Shown here in pieces: positions 9,834 through 18,433 of a DNA stretch of 64,000 nucleotides; position 1 is the stretch's first letter; every line of letters starts with the position of its first letter. Below the pieces are notes generated by a model that saw nothing but the letters and a program-made list of their open reading frames with translations, was not told where the DNA came from and searched no databases. This stretch comes from an uncultured Clostridia bacterium (lineage in GTDB: Bacteria; Bacillota; Clostridia; Oscillospirales; Ruminococcaceae): positions 1 to 64,000 of the forward strand of contig CANQVG010000008.1 of the NCBI GenBank assembly GCA_947627235.1. The letters run 5' to 3'. Both the position numbers and the translations under genes were made by a program.

Positions 9834-10853
9834 ATGAAACAAGCACTTGAAAAAATCGAGCTTGCCGCCCGCGAGGAGCTTTCCAGAATAGCCGACCCCG
9901 CCGAGCTTGAAGCTCTAAGAATCAGATTCTTGGGCAAAAAAGGCGAGCTCACCGCGATTTTAAAGCAGATGGCGGGACTTTCCGCCGAGGAGCGTCCGGT
10001 CATCGGTCAGCTTGCAAACCGCATCAGAGCCGATATTGAGGAGGCGGTCTCTGAAAAGGCGGCGCAGCTTAAAGCCGAGGCTTCCGAGAGAAAGCTTAAG
10101 GAGGAGCGCATAGACGTCACCCTGCCCGGAAAAGCTCCGAAGCTCGGCAAGCTCCACCCGATGGACGCCGTTATGCGCGAGATTGAGGACATCTTTATCG
10201 GAATGGGCTTCGACATCGCCGAGGGACCCGAGGTGGAATACGACTACTACAACTTTGAGGCGCTGAACCTTCCCCCCGACCACCCCGCGCGCGACACGCA
10301 GGACACTTTTTATATCACCGACAATATCCTGCTCAGAACGCAGACGTCGTCAGTGCAGATACACGTTATGGAGAACCGCAAGCCGCCGATACGCATAATC
10401 TCTCCCGGCAGAGTCTACCGCTCCGACGCCGTAGACGCCACTCACAGCCCCATTTTCCACCAGATTGAGGGACTCGTGGTAGACAAAGGAATCACTATGG
10501 CGAATCTCGTCGGCACCCTTGATATGCTGATGAAGCGTCTATACGGCGACGAGTGCAGGATAAGGCTCAGACCGCATCACTTCCCGTTCACCGAGCCGTC
10601 TGCTGAGGTAGACGTACTCTGCTTCAACTGCGGAGGCAAGGGCTGCTCGATGTGTAAGGGCGAGGGGTACGTCGAGCTTCTGGGCGCCGGAATGGTTCAC
10701 CCTAAGGTGCTCGCCAACTGCGGCATCGACCCCGAAGTGTATTCCGGCTTCGCGTTCGGTCTCGGACTTGAGCGCATAGTAATGAGAAAATACGGCATCA
10801 ACGATATGAGGCTCCTCTACGAGAACGACCTCAGATTCCTTGAGCAGTTCTGA
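9834..10853 (+). CDS. pheS: Phenylalanyl-tRNA synthetase alpha subunit
   Basis: [63 protein letters not shown]. Confidence 0.97.
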   Translation: MKQALEKIELAAREELSRIADPAELEALRIRFLGKKGELTAILKQMAGLSAEERPVIGQLANRIRADIEEAVSEKAAQLKAEASERKLKEERIDVTLPGKAPKLGKLHPMDAVMREIEDIFIGMGFDIAEGPEVEYDYYNFEALNLPPDHPARDTQDTFYITDNILLRTQTSSVQIHVMENRKPPIRIISPGRVYRSDAVDATHSPIFHQIEGLVVDKGITMANLVGTLDMLMKRLYGDECRIRLRPHHFPFTEPSAEVDVLCFNCGGKGCSMCKGEGYVELLGAGMVHPKVLANCGIDPEVYSGFAFGLGLERIVMRKYGINDMRLLYENDLRFLEQF

Positions 10854-10869
10854 TAAGGAGGCTGAGTTT

Positions 10870-13260
10870 ATGAATCTTTCAATGAAATGGCTTTCGGACT
10901 ATGTGAATATAGACGCCGAGCCGAGAAAATTCTGCTACGACCTCACTATGACAGGCTCGAAAGTCGAGGGCTATGAGGTCGAGGGAAGCGATATTAAAAA
11001 CGTCGTCGTCGGAAAGCTGCTTTCGGTGGTTCCGCACGAAAATTCCGACCATCTTCTGGTCTGTCAGGTCGACGTGGGAAAGAGCGAACCTATACAGATA
11101 GTCACCGGTGCAAATAACGTCAAGGCGGGCGACCTCGTACCGGTCGCGCTCGACGGTTCCGAACTGCCGGGCGGCGTACACATCAAAAAGGGAAGGCTCC
11201 GCGGAGTCGAATCAAACGGAATGCTGTGCTCGCTCGGAGAACTCAAACTCACAAAGCACGACTTCCCCTACGCGATTGAAGACGGCATCTTTATTATTCA
11301 GGAGGACTGCAAGCCGGGCGACGACATTCACGACGCCATAGGCTTAAACGACACCTCGGTGGAATTTGAGATAACCTCCAACCGCCCCGACTGTCTGTCG
11401 GTAATCGGGCTTGCGAGAGAGGCTGCGGCGACCTACTGTCTGCCCTTTGACCCGCCCGAGCCGAAGTATAACGGCGTTTCGGGGGACATCGGGGAGTTTC
11501 TGAACGTGACCGTCGAAAACATCAGGCTCTGCAAGCGCTACATCGGCGGCGTTGTGAGAAACGTAAAAATTGAGCCTTCGCCGAGATGGCTCCGCGAGAG
11601 GCTGAGAGCCTCCGGCGTAAGACCGATAAACAACCTTGTGGACATCACCAACTATGTGATGCTCGAATACGGTCAACCGATGCATGCCTTCGACGCCCGC
11701 TATGTCTCGGGCCACGAGATACACGTCAGAAACGCGAAAGAGGGCGAAACGATAACCACTCTTGACGGCGTTGTCCGTGAGCTTTCGCCCGAAATGCTCG
11801 TTATAGCCGACGCCGAGAAGCCCGTCGCAGTGGCCGGAGTTATGGGCGGCGAATACAGCGGGATTATGGACGACACCGTAGACGTCATCTTTGAATCCGC
11901 CTGTTTTGACGGCGCTTCGGTGCGTAGGACCGCTAAAAAGCTCGGTATGAGAACCGACTCGTCGGCGCGCTTTGAAAAAGGTCTTGACCCCAAGGGCTGC
12001 ATGCCCGCAATACTCAGGGCGTTCGAGCTTGTAGAGCTTCTGAAGTGCGGAGAACCTCTCGATAAGGTCATCGACAGGGGAGAAAGAAGCCATGAGCGCA
12101 AGACTGTCGACTTCGACCCGAAGTGGATAAACCGCTTCCTCGGGACCGACATTTCCCGCGAGGATATGATAGGCTATCTCGAAAGGATAGGTTTCGAGGT
12201 CGTTCTGAATAAAGTCATCGTTCCGTCGTTCAGGGTCGACATCGAGTGCAAGGCCGACGTCGCCGAGGAGGTTGCGAGGTTCTACGGCTACAACAACATT
12301 CAGGGAGCGGAGCTTACCGGCGTTGCTAACGCGAAACTCACCCCCAAGCAGAAGCTACTCAGAAAAATAGAGGCTTCCTGCACCGCTCTCGGGCTTTACG
12401 AAATTGAGACGTTCAGCTTTATTTCCCCGAAATATTACGATAAGATAAACCTTCCAGCCGATTCAAAGCTTCGTTCCGGCGTGACGATAACCAATCCTCT
12501 CGGCGAGGATACCTCGGTTATGAGAACCACCGTTATGCCTTCGCTCTGCGAGGTTTTGGCGCGCAATTATAACTACAGGAACCCGTCGGCGGCGGTATTT
12601 GAGCTTGGAAGCGAGTATATCCGCACCGAGGAGGGCAAATTGCCCGACGAGCCGGTCAGACTCTCGGTTGGTCTTTACGGAAACGGCGCCGACTTCTATA
12701 CCGTCAAGGGCATTGTTGAGAGCTTTTTTGACAGCATAGGCATCGACGGCGTTGAGTATGAGGCTGCCGTTAATGGCTGCGGCTTTGACGAGCTTTCGAT
12801 GTTCCACCCGGGTCGGGTAGCCGTAGCAAAGATAAACGGTGAACCGATAGCAATTCTCGGCGAGATGCACCCTGCCGTCGCCGAAAATTACGGCATCGGT
12901 ACGAGAACCTACTGTGCGAAGCTGAACGTCACCGAGCTTTTAGACATCGGCACTGCCGAGCGCACCTATAAGCCTCTGCCAAAGTATCCCGCCGCTACGA
13001 GGGACATTTCGCTCGTCTGCGACGACGAAGTGCCGGTCGCAAGCCTTGAAAAGCTCATAAAGGGCGCTGTCGGAGCGGTACTCGAAAAGATAACGCTTTT
13101 CGACGTCTATAAGGGCGAGCAGATAGCCGGCGGCAGAAAATCGGTAGCGTTTTCCATCGTTATGCGTTCCTCAGACGGAACCCTCACCGACGAGCAAGCT
13201 GACGCCGCTATGAAGCGCGTAAAAAAGGCGCTTGACGGAGCAGGAGCGGAGATTCGCTGA
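10870..13260 (+). CDS. pheT: Phenylalanyl-tRNA synthetase beta subunit
   Basis: MNLSMKWLSDYVN start, tRNA-binding domain, B3/B4, B5 and FDX-ACB regions. Confidence 0.96.
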   Translation: MNLSMKWLSDYVNIDAEPRKFCYDLTMTGSKVEGYEVEGSDIKNVVVGKLLSVVPHENSDHLLVCQVDVGKSEPIQIVTGANNVKAGDLVPVALDGSELPGGVHIKKGRLRGVESNGMLCSLGELKLTKHDFPYAIEDGIFIIQEDCKPGDDIHDAIGLNDTSVEFEITSNRPDCLSVIGLAREAAATYCLPFDPPEPKYNGVSGDIGEFLNVTVENIRLCKRYIGGVVRNVKIEPSPRWLRERLRASGVRPINNLVDITNYVMLEYGQPMHAFDARYVSGHEIHVRNAKEGETITTLDGVVRELSPEMLVIADAEKPVAVAGVMGGEYSGIMDDTVDVIFESACFDGASVRRTAKKLGMRTDSSARFEKGLDPKGCMPAILRAFELVELLKCGEPLDKVIDRGERSHERKTVDFDPKWINRFLGTDISREDMIGYLERIGFEVVLNKVIVPSFRVDIECKADVAEEVARFYGYNNIQGAELTGVANAKLTPKQKLLRKIEASCTALGLYEIETFSFISPKYYDKINLPADSKLRSGVTITNPLGEDTSVMRTTVMPSLCEVLARNYNYRNPSAAVFELGSEYIRTEEGKLPDEPVRLSVGLYGNGADFYTVKGIVESFFDSIGIDGVEYEAAVNGCGFDELSMFHPGRVAVAKINGEPIAILGEMHPAVAENYGIGTRTYCAKLNVTELLDIGTAERTYKPLPKYPAATRDISLVCDDEVPVASLEKLIKGAVGAVLEKITLFDVYKGEQIAGGRKSVAFSIVMRSSDGTLTDEQADAAMKRVKKALDGAGAEIR

Positions 13261-13487
13261 GTTAAAGGCGTCATCGCACAAATCGGATAAAGGAAATTTA
13301 TTCAATTTTTACAAATCTCACAGTCGGGTCTTGTTATTTGAAAGAAAATGCGTTATAATATTTTTATGTGTTATCAGCCGATTGATGACAGCGTCTTAAA
13401 CCCCAAAATTACGCATAGAATATACGGACGGATACCGTTCAACCGTCGAAGAATCACTGCATCGCTGAAAAGGGAGGCTTGACTGCC

Positions 13488-13739
13488 ATGCGAAACGACC
13501 AGACTATGACATTCTCGGTTAAGCAGGATCACAGGGATGAAATAAAAAATACCCTGACTGCCGTTTACGAGGCGCTTTATGAAAAAGGCTACAACCCCGT
13601 AAATCAGATAGTCGGGTATATCCTCTCGGAAGACCCTACCTATATCACCACCTATAACAACGCACGCAGTTTAATACGCCATATAGACCGCGATGAGCTG
13701 CTTCAGGAAATGGTGAAGACCTATCTCAACGCAAAGTGA
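13488..13739 (+). CDS. IreB family regulatory phosphoprotein (UPF0297)
   Basis: TMTFSVKQDHRDEIKNTLTAVYEALYEKGYNPVNQIVGYILSEDPTYITTYNNARSLIRHIDRDELLQEMVKTYL. Confidence 0.92.
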   Translation: MRNDQTMTFSVKQDHRDEIKNTLTAVYEALYEKGYNPVNQIVGYILSEDPTYITTYNNARSLIRHIDRDELLQEMVKTYLNAK

Positions 13740-13750
13740 AAAGATATCGT

Positions 13751-13788
13751 AAAAGCGGCTTCTTCCTTTTGGAAGAAGCCGCTTTTTT
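13751..13788. terminator. Bidirectional terminator
   Basis: AAAAGCGGCTTCTTCC tttt GGAAGAAGCCGCTTTTTT. Confidence 0.9.
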
Positions 13789-14416
13789 AAGGCTGCGGAG
13801 ATTCCTTTGAAATTACATCGTCGAAGCTTTGACCTTTAAGACTTACAAGCTTTTCGGTCAGCACCCGAGAGAAGCCGGCTATGAGCGCTTCCTGAATGAC
13901 GAACCCGGAGACGAGGTTTTCACCGGTTTTTTCGGGGTTTAAAACGTCGGTCGCACACTCCCGAACTATGCTCGTAAAAAGTTTGGCGGCGGCACGGTGC
14001 TTGACGACATAGTCGCAGTAAAGCTCCTGAACGCTCTCCTCGGGAAGCTCGTTTGAGAGCATCTCCTTGACGATATTTATGCTCACCGCCTGTTTGAGGG
14101 TGAGTATGATTATCAGATACGCAATATGGATTCGGTAATAGCGGCGCTTTATCGGAGCGGGCATTATTTTCAGACGCACATAGTTGTTGACCGACGAGGC
14201 GGAAAATATTTTTTCGTCGGAGGCATCGCCGTCTTCGGAATCCTCTTTGTCTTCAACCGGAGAAATAAGCCCGAGATACTGCGAAAGAAGAACGATAACC
14301 TGATCCATATACAGCCCTATGTCGGGAATATTCTCCCAGCTCGGCAGGCTGAAGCCGTCCATCGCTCTTTCCCATCTTAAAAGCTTGTGGGCGATAAGTT
14401 CTTTGTCGTAAGTCAT
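13787..14416 (-). CDS. DUF1836 domain-containing protein
   Basis: LPSWENIPDIGLYMDQVIVLLSQYL... consistent with the DUF1836 family; start at MTYDKEL. Confidence 0.75.
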   Translation of the reverse strand: MTYDKELIAHKLLRWERAMDGFSLPSWENIPDIGLYMDQVIVLLSQYLGLISPVEDKEDSEDGDASDEKIFSASSVNNYVRLKIMPAPIKRRYYRIHIAYLIIILTLKQAVSINIVKEMLSNELPEESVQELYCDYVVKHRAAAKLFTSIVRECATDVLNPEKTGENLVSGFVIQEALIAGFSRVLTEKLVSLKGQSFDDVISKESPQP

Positions 14417-14520
14417 ACTTTCCCTCCGTTTTCGGTAAACCTTTTTTATAATATACAATTATAGCATATACCTGTATCTTTTGCAAGATGTTTTTGTTTA
14501 AAAAATTTGTTATTTATCTC

Positions 14521-14554
14521 TTGACATAGCTCATCTAATATGCTATATTAGATG
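14521..14554 (+). promoter_or_regulatory. degV promoter overlapped by perfect 10-bp inverted repeat (operator candidate)
   Basis: TTGACA-17-TATATT; CATCTAATAT gct ATATTAGATG at 14532-14554. Confidence 0.7.
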
Positions 14555-14632
14555 TAGTAATATTGATACTTAGATTTCTTGATATTTCCATACAAATCGA
14601 CTGCAATGAGCAAGTAGAAAGGAGAAAAATAT

Positions 14633-15490
14633 ATGTCATACAGAATTTTTGTCGAATCCTCTGCTGATTTCACCCCCAAAATGCTCAAAAGCTTTGGTCT
14701 TGATCTCGTACCGCTGAAGCTTATACGCGGCGAACAGTCTATGACAAACGAGGAGATGGACCCCAAGCTTTTCTACGACCTTGAACGCAAGGGTGAAATG
14801 ATGACCACCTGCGCCGCAAATATCAACGACTATACCGAGGCGTTCGAGCCTCATCTGAAAAGCGGGGAGGATATACTGCTTCTCGGTTTTTCGTCGGGGT
14901 TAAGTTCTTCGGTGAACAACGCCGAGCTTGCCGCCGGACCTCTGCGTGAGAAGTATCCCGACAGAAAGATTTATATTATCGACACAAAGTGCGCTAACAA
15001 CGGTCAGGGGCTTCTTGCCGACCTTGTGAGCAGGAAAAGAGCTTCCGGTGCGACCGTTGACGAAGCCAAGGTCTACGCCGAGAAGATGATGCTTAAAATA
15101 TACCATTCCTTTACAATGCCGTCGCTTATGTATCTCAAAAAGGGCGGAAGGATATCCACAGCCGCAGCCGTCGCCGGAACCGTTCTAGGCATCAGACCCG
15201 TGCTGTATGTCAGGGACGACGGAAAGATATACATTTCCGGCAAGGTGCGCGGGCGCCGCGCCGCCACAAAGGCGCTCTATGATGCCTTTATCAAGCACGC
15301 GGTCAACCCCAAGAGTCAGGACGTTTACATTGCGCATGCAGACTGTCCCGAAGACGCCGAGGAGCTTGCTCAGATGCTCAAGGGGAAGGTCAGAAGCGTG
15401 ACGATAAGCTATATCGGACCTGTCTTCGGATGCCACTGCGGACCGGAGGCGCTGTCGCTTTACTTCATTGCAGACAAGCGCGAGCCGTAA
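14633..15490 (+). CDS. DegV family (fatty-acid-binding) protein
   Basis: FVESSADFTPKM, LLGFSSGLSSSVNNAELA, KKGGRIS motifs. Confidence 0.92.
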   Translation: MSYRIFVESSADFTPKMLKSFGLDLVPLKLIRGEQSMTNEEMDPKLFYDLERKGEMMTTCAANINDYTEAFEPHLKSGEDILLLGFSSGLSSSVNNAELAAGPLREKYPDRKIYIIDTKCANNGQGLLADLVSRKRASGATVDEAKVYAEKMMLKIYHSFTMPSLMYLKKGGRISTAAAVAGTVLGIRPVLYVRDDGKIYISGKVRGRRAATKALYDAFIKHAVNPKSQDVYIAHADCPEDAEELAQMLKGKVRSVTISYIGPVFGCHCGPEALSLYFIADKREP

Positions 15491-15506
15491 ATTAAATTCA
15501 CAACCA

Positions 15507-15533
15507 AAAAAGCCCCGTTCAAACGGGGCTTTT
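15507..15533 (+). terminator. Rho-independent terminator
   Basis: AAAAGCCCCGTT CA AACGGGGCTTTTCT. Confidence 0.85.
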
Positions 15534-15758
15534 CTGGGGTAAAAACCATATGAAAAGATTGTAGTGATGATGTCGGTTATCTTCGGCTTGCAGGTTTATT
15601 ATATCACCGCGATGCGCAAAATGCAATAAATTGTTAGTTGAACTCGTTTCAACGCCGACTTTATGGCGCTTTTGCTTTCAATTATATAGTGTCTTTTTTT
15701 GAGGAAAAGTTTGCGGTCAAATTGTAAATTTTCTGTGAATTTTTTATCCGCATTTTGC

Positions 15759-15825
15759 TTGACTGTTCTGTGCGGGTCTGATATAATAATCACAAAGCTT
15801 TCGGCTTGTGATATAATAGAATCAC
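15759..15825 (+). promoter_or_regulatory. Promoter region with duplicated TGATATAATA -10 element
   Basis: TTGACT-17-TATAAT followed by a second TGATATAATAGAATCAC. Confidence 0.55.
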
Positions 15826-15863
15826 CGCTTTACGGCGGAAAACCGAGCAAGGGAGTGTCCGAA

Positions 15864-17090
15864 ATGAATTTCAAGATTTTGGCGTTGGCGTGCTACTGCG
15901 TCGTCTTCTGCTATAATATGTTTATGTCGGCGGTGGCGTACCGCTCGAAGAACAACCCCGTCCCAGAGAACGTAAAGGATCTTTACGACGCCGAGACTTA
16001 CTCGAAGTGGCAGGCTTACCATCGGGAAAACAGTCTCGTCCGAATCGTCTCTGAAGCGGTGTCGTTCGCGATATATTTCGTACTAATCGCGTTTGATATT
16101 CTGCCGCTTTTTGCGGTTTCGGAGAATCCTTATGTTTCGATGATAACCGTCCTGCTGTTTTCGCTCACGCTCGACACGCTTGTTGACACCGTTTTCAGCT
16201 ACATCTACTCGATGAAGATAGACGAAAAATACGGCTTCAACAAGATGACGCTTAAAACCTTTATCGCCGACAAAATAAAATCGTATATAATTTCGACCGC
16301 GCTTTTTATCGGTTTGATGAGTCTTTTCATACTCATCTACGAGTCTCTCGGCGACTGGATACTCCTGCTGTTTACAGGCGTGCTTGTTGCTGTTCTGTTC
16401 ACGATTATGTTCCTTAACCCTTACTTTTCAAGGATCTACAACAAGTTCACTCCTCTTGAGGAGGGCGAGCTGCGCACAAAGCTGACCGCGCTCCTTGAGA
16501 AAAACGGCTATCACGTCAGGGAAATTCAGGTTATGGACGCCTCGAAGCGCACTACAAAGTCCAACGCCTATTTTACCGGCTACGGCAAGTCGAAAACGAT
16601 AGTTCTGTTTGACACCCTGATTGAAACTATGACCCCCGATGAAATAGTCGCTGTATTTGCACACGAACTCGGTCACGGGCTACATAAGGACGTTTTGAAG
16701 AACAGTATTCTGAGCGTACTGAATATGCTTGTAGTTGTCGTGATGGCGTGGCTGACCGTCAAGACCGAGGCAATATATTCCGATTTCGGCTTTGCGGGCA
16801 GAAACTACGGCTTTGCGCTGCTTCTGGTGCTTCTGGTGGAATTTCCGCTTATTTCCCCGATATTCTCGGCTGCCGTTTCGGCGGTGTCGCGCAGGGCGGA
16901 ATACAGAGCCGACGCTCAGGCGGTCAAGGAGGGCTTTGGAAGTGAACTAATCTCGGCGTTGAGAAAGCTTTCAAAGGACAATCTCGCGCATCTTTCGCCA
17001 TCTAAAATCGAAGTTTTCCTCACATATTCCCACCCGCCGATCAGTCTGCGAATCGCCTCTATCGAAAAGAAAATGTCGGAGCAAAACTGA
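15864..17090 (+). CDS. M48 family (Ste24/CAAX protease-like) metallopeptidase
   Basis: VFAHELGHGLHKD zinc site (HExxH), multi-pass N-terminus, TYSHPPISLRIASIE C-terminus. Confidence 0.92.
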   Translation: MNFKILALACYCVVFCYNMFMSAVAYRSKNNPVPENVKDLYDAETYSKWQAYHRENSLVRIVSEAVSFAIYFVLIAFDILPLFAVSENPYVSMITVLLFSLTLDTLVDTVFSYIYSMKIDEKYGFNKMTLKTFIADKIKSYIISTALFIGLMSLFILIYESLGDWILLLFTGVLVAVLFTIMFLNPYFSRIYNKFTPLEEGELRTKLTALLEKNGYHVREIQVMDASKRTTKSNAYFTGYGKSKTIVLFDTLIETMTPDEIVAVFAHELGHGLHKDVLKNSILSVLNMLVVVVMAWLTVKTEAIYSDFGFAGRNYGFALLLVLLVEFPLISPIFSAAVSAVSRRAEYRADAQAVKEGFGSELISALRKLSKDNLAHLSPSKIEVFLTYSHPPISLRIASIEKKMSEQN

Positions 17091-17098
17091 ATACGTTT

Positions 17099-17126
17099 CC
17101 CCGCTGAAATTCAGCGGGGATTTTTT
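17099..17126. terminator. Bidirectional terminator
   Basis: CCCCGCTGAA A TTCAGCGGGG ATTTTTT. Confidence 0.85.
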
Positions 17127-18222
17127 ATTTTACGTTCTTTTCAAGGCTCGAAACGACCGCTTTGAACCAGTCCTTCTCGCGCCAGCGGTCGAACGAGCCG
17201 TCGTCGAGACCGCAGTCGTCGATGCCGTGCAAAAGCCTTTCGCAGATGCTTTCGGTCGAGTTTCGGGAGATGTTTTCCTGCGTCCACTCGATGCCCTCGC
17301 CGAAAAGCGTGCCCTTGTAGGTGAATTTCTCGGGCAGGTTGTCATAGTCGATTGCGCACTTCGCCGCCGCTTCAAGGTGGTATCTCGCCTTTTCCTCGTC
17401 GTTATGAAGATTTGTATAAAGCTTTGCCAGCCAGTAGTGCCGCGCATAGATCCGGCAGTTATAGAACCCGTAGAATCCGTCGTCGAAGATGACGTCGGCA
17501 AGCCTTAAAAATACCTCGTGCAGCTTGATATAGTGCTCATAGTCGCCCTTGTTGAACACGCAGAGGTTATAAAGGTCCCTTCCCGCGAGCTCGAAATATT
17601 GCAGCATATTACCGCAGGCTTCTTTTTTGCCCTTCTCTTTGTCGCCGCTGTTGCAGTAGAGTTCGCAAAGGAGCCTGTCTGTCGTGACCCACATGCTCGG
17701 CAGGGTGTTGATGAGCTTCTCGGCTTCGTCGAATCTCTCTTCACACATGAGATTGAGCGCTAAAATCTGGGTCGCCGAATTGCGCTGCGCGCTGTTGGTG
17801 GATTCGCGAAGTATCCGCTCCGCCAGCTCAATTAACTCGTCGGTTGTACAGTTTGGGCTTCCGTGAAGCGTTTGCATAAGCCTTGTGAGACATTGAAGGT
17901 CGTTCGGAAATTCCGCGACCGCTCTACGCCAGACCTCGACGCGCTTTTCGGCCTCGCCGGTGCGATCAAACTGCGCGCTTTCCGCCTCATATTCCGCAAT
18001 TCTCTCGCGTTTTCTTATCTCGCCAACGCCCAAAAGGTCGTCGACGGTGACGTTGTAATATGCCGCGATTTTGGGGAGCAAGCAAACGTCGGGGATAGAT
18101 TCGCCGCGCTCCCATTTACTTACCGCCTGAGGACTCACGAGCAGGAAGGAAGCAAGCTCCTCCTGAGTGTTTCCCTTTTCGGCGCGAAGCTTTTGCAGGT
18201 TTCTGTCAATGGTGATGTCCAT
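17125..18222 (-). CDS. XRE-family regulator with TPR-like C-terminal region
   Basis: N-terminal HTH NLQKLRAEKGNTQEELASFLLVSPQAVSKWERGESIPDVCLLPKIA; helical repeats after. Confidence 0.85.
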   Translation of the reverse strand: MDITIDRNLQKLRAEKGNTQEELASFLLVSPQAVSKWERGESIPDVCLLPKIAAYYNVTVDDLLGVGEIRKRERIAEYEAESAQFDRTGEAEKRVEVWRRAVAEFPNDLQCLTRLMQTLHGSPNCTTDELIELAERILRESTNSAQRNSATQILALNLMCEERFDEAEKLINTLPSMWVTTDRLLCELYCNSGDKEKGKKEACGNMLQYFELAGRDLYNLCVFNKGDYEHYIKLHEVFLRLADVIFDDGFYGFYNCRIYARHYWLAKLYTNLHNDEEKARYHLEAAAKCAIDYDNLPEKFTYKGTLFGEGIEWTQENISRNSTESICERLLHGIDDCGLDDGSFDRWREKDWFKAVVSSLEKNVK

Positions 18223-18433
18223 AGTGATTCTCCTTTAAATTTATTGAACGGGCGCCTGTTCTGATTTTATTATAGCCGTTCCGTCCGCTCTTTTCAATGA
18301 CGGTGTAGTTTATTTCCGGTTGTAAAATGAAACTGACAGTTGAGAGCGGTGCGGCTCCCGCGCTCAAGTATTCAGCTCTATTGCTTTTTTCGACAGAATA
18401 CGTTATAATAATTATATATTTGTCGGGAGGGGA

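Noticed and set aside
11344-12093. 249-aa reverse ORF in pheT
   Set aside because: Antisense shadow within a conserved gene.
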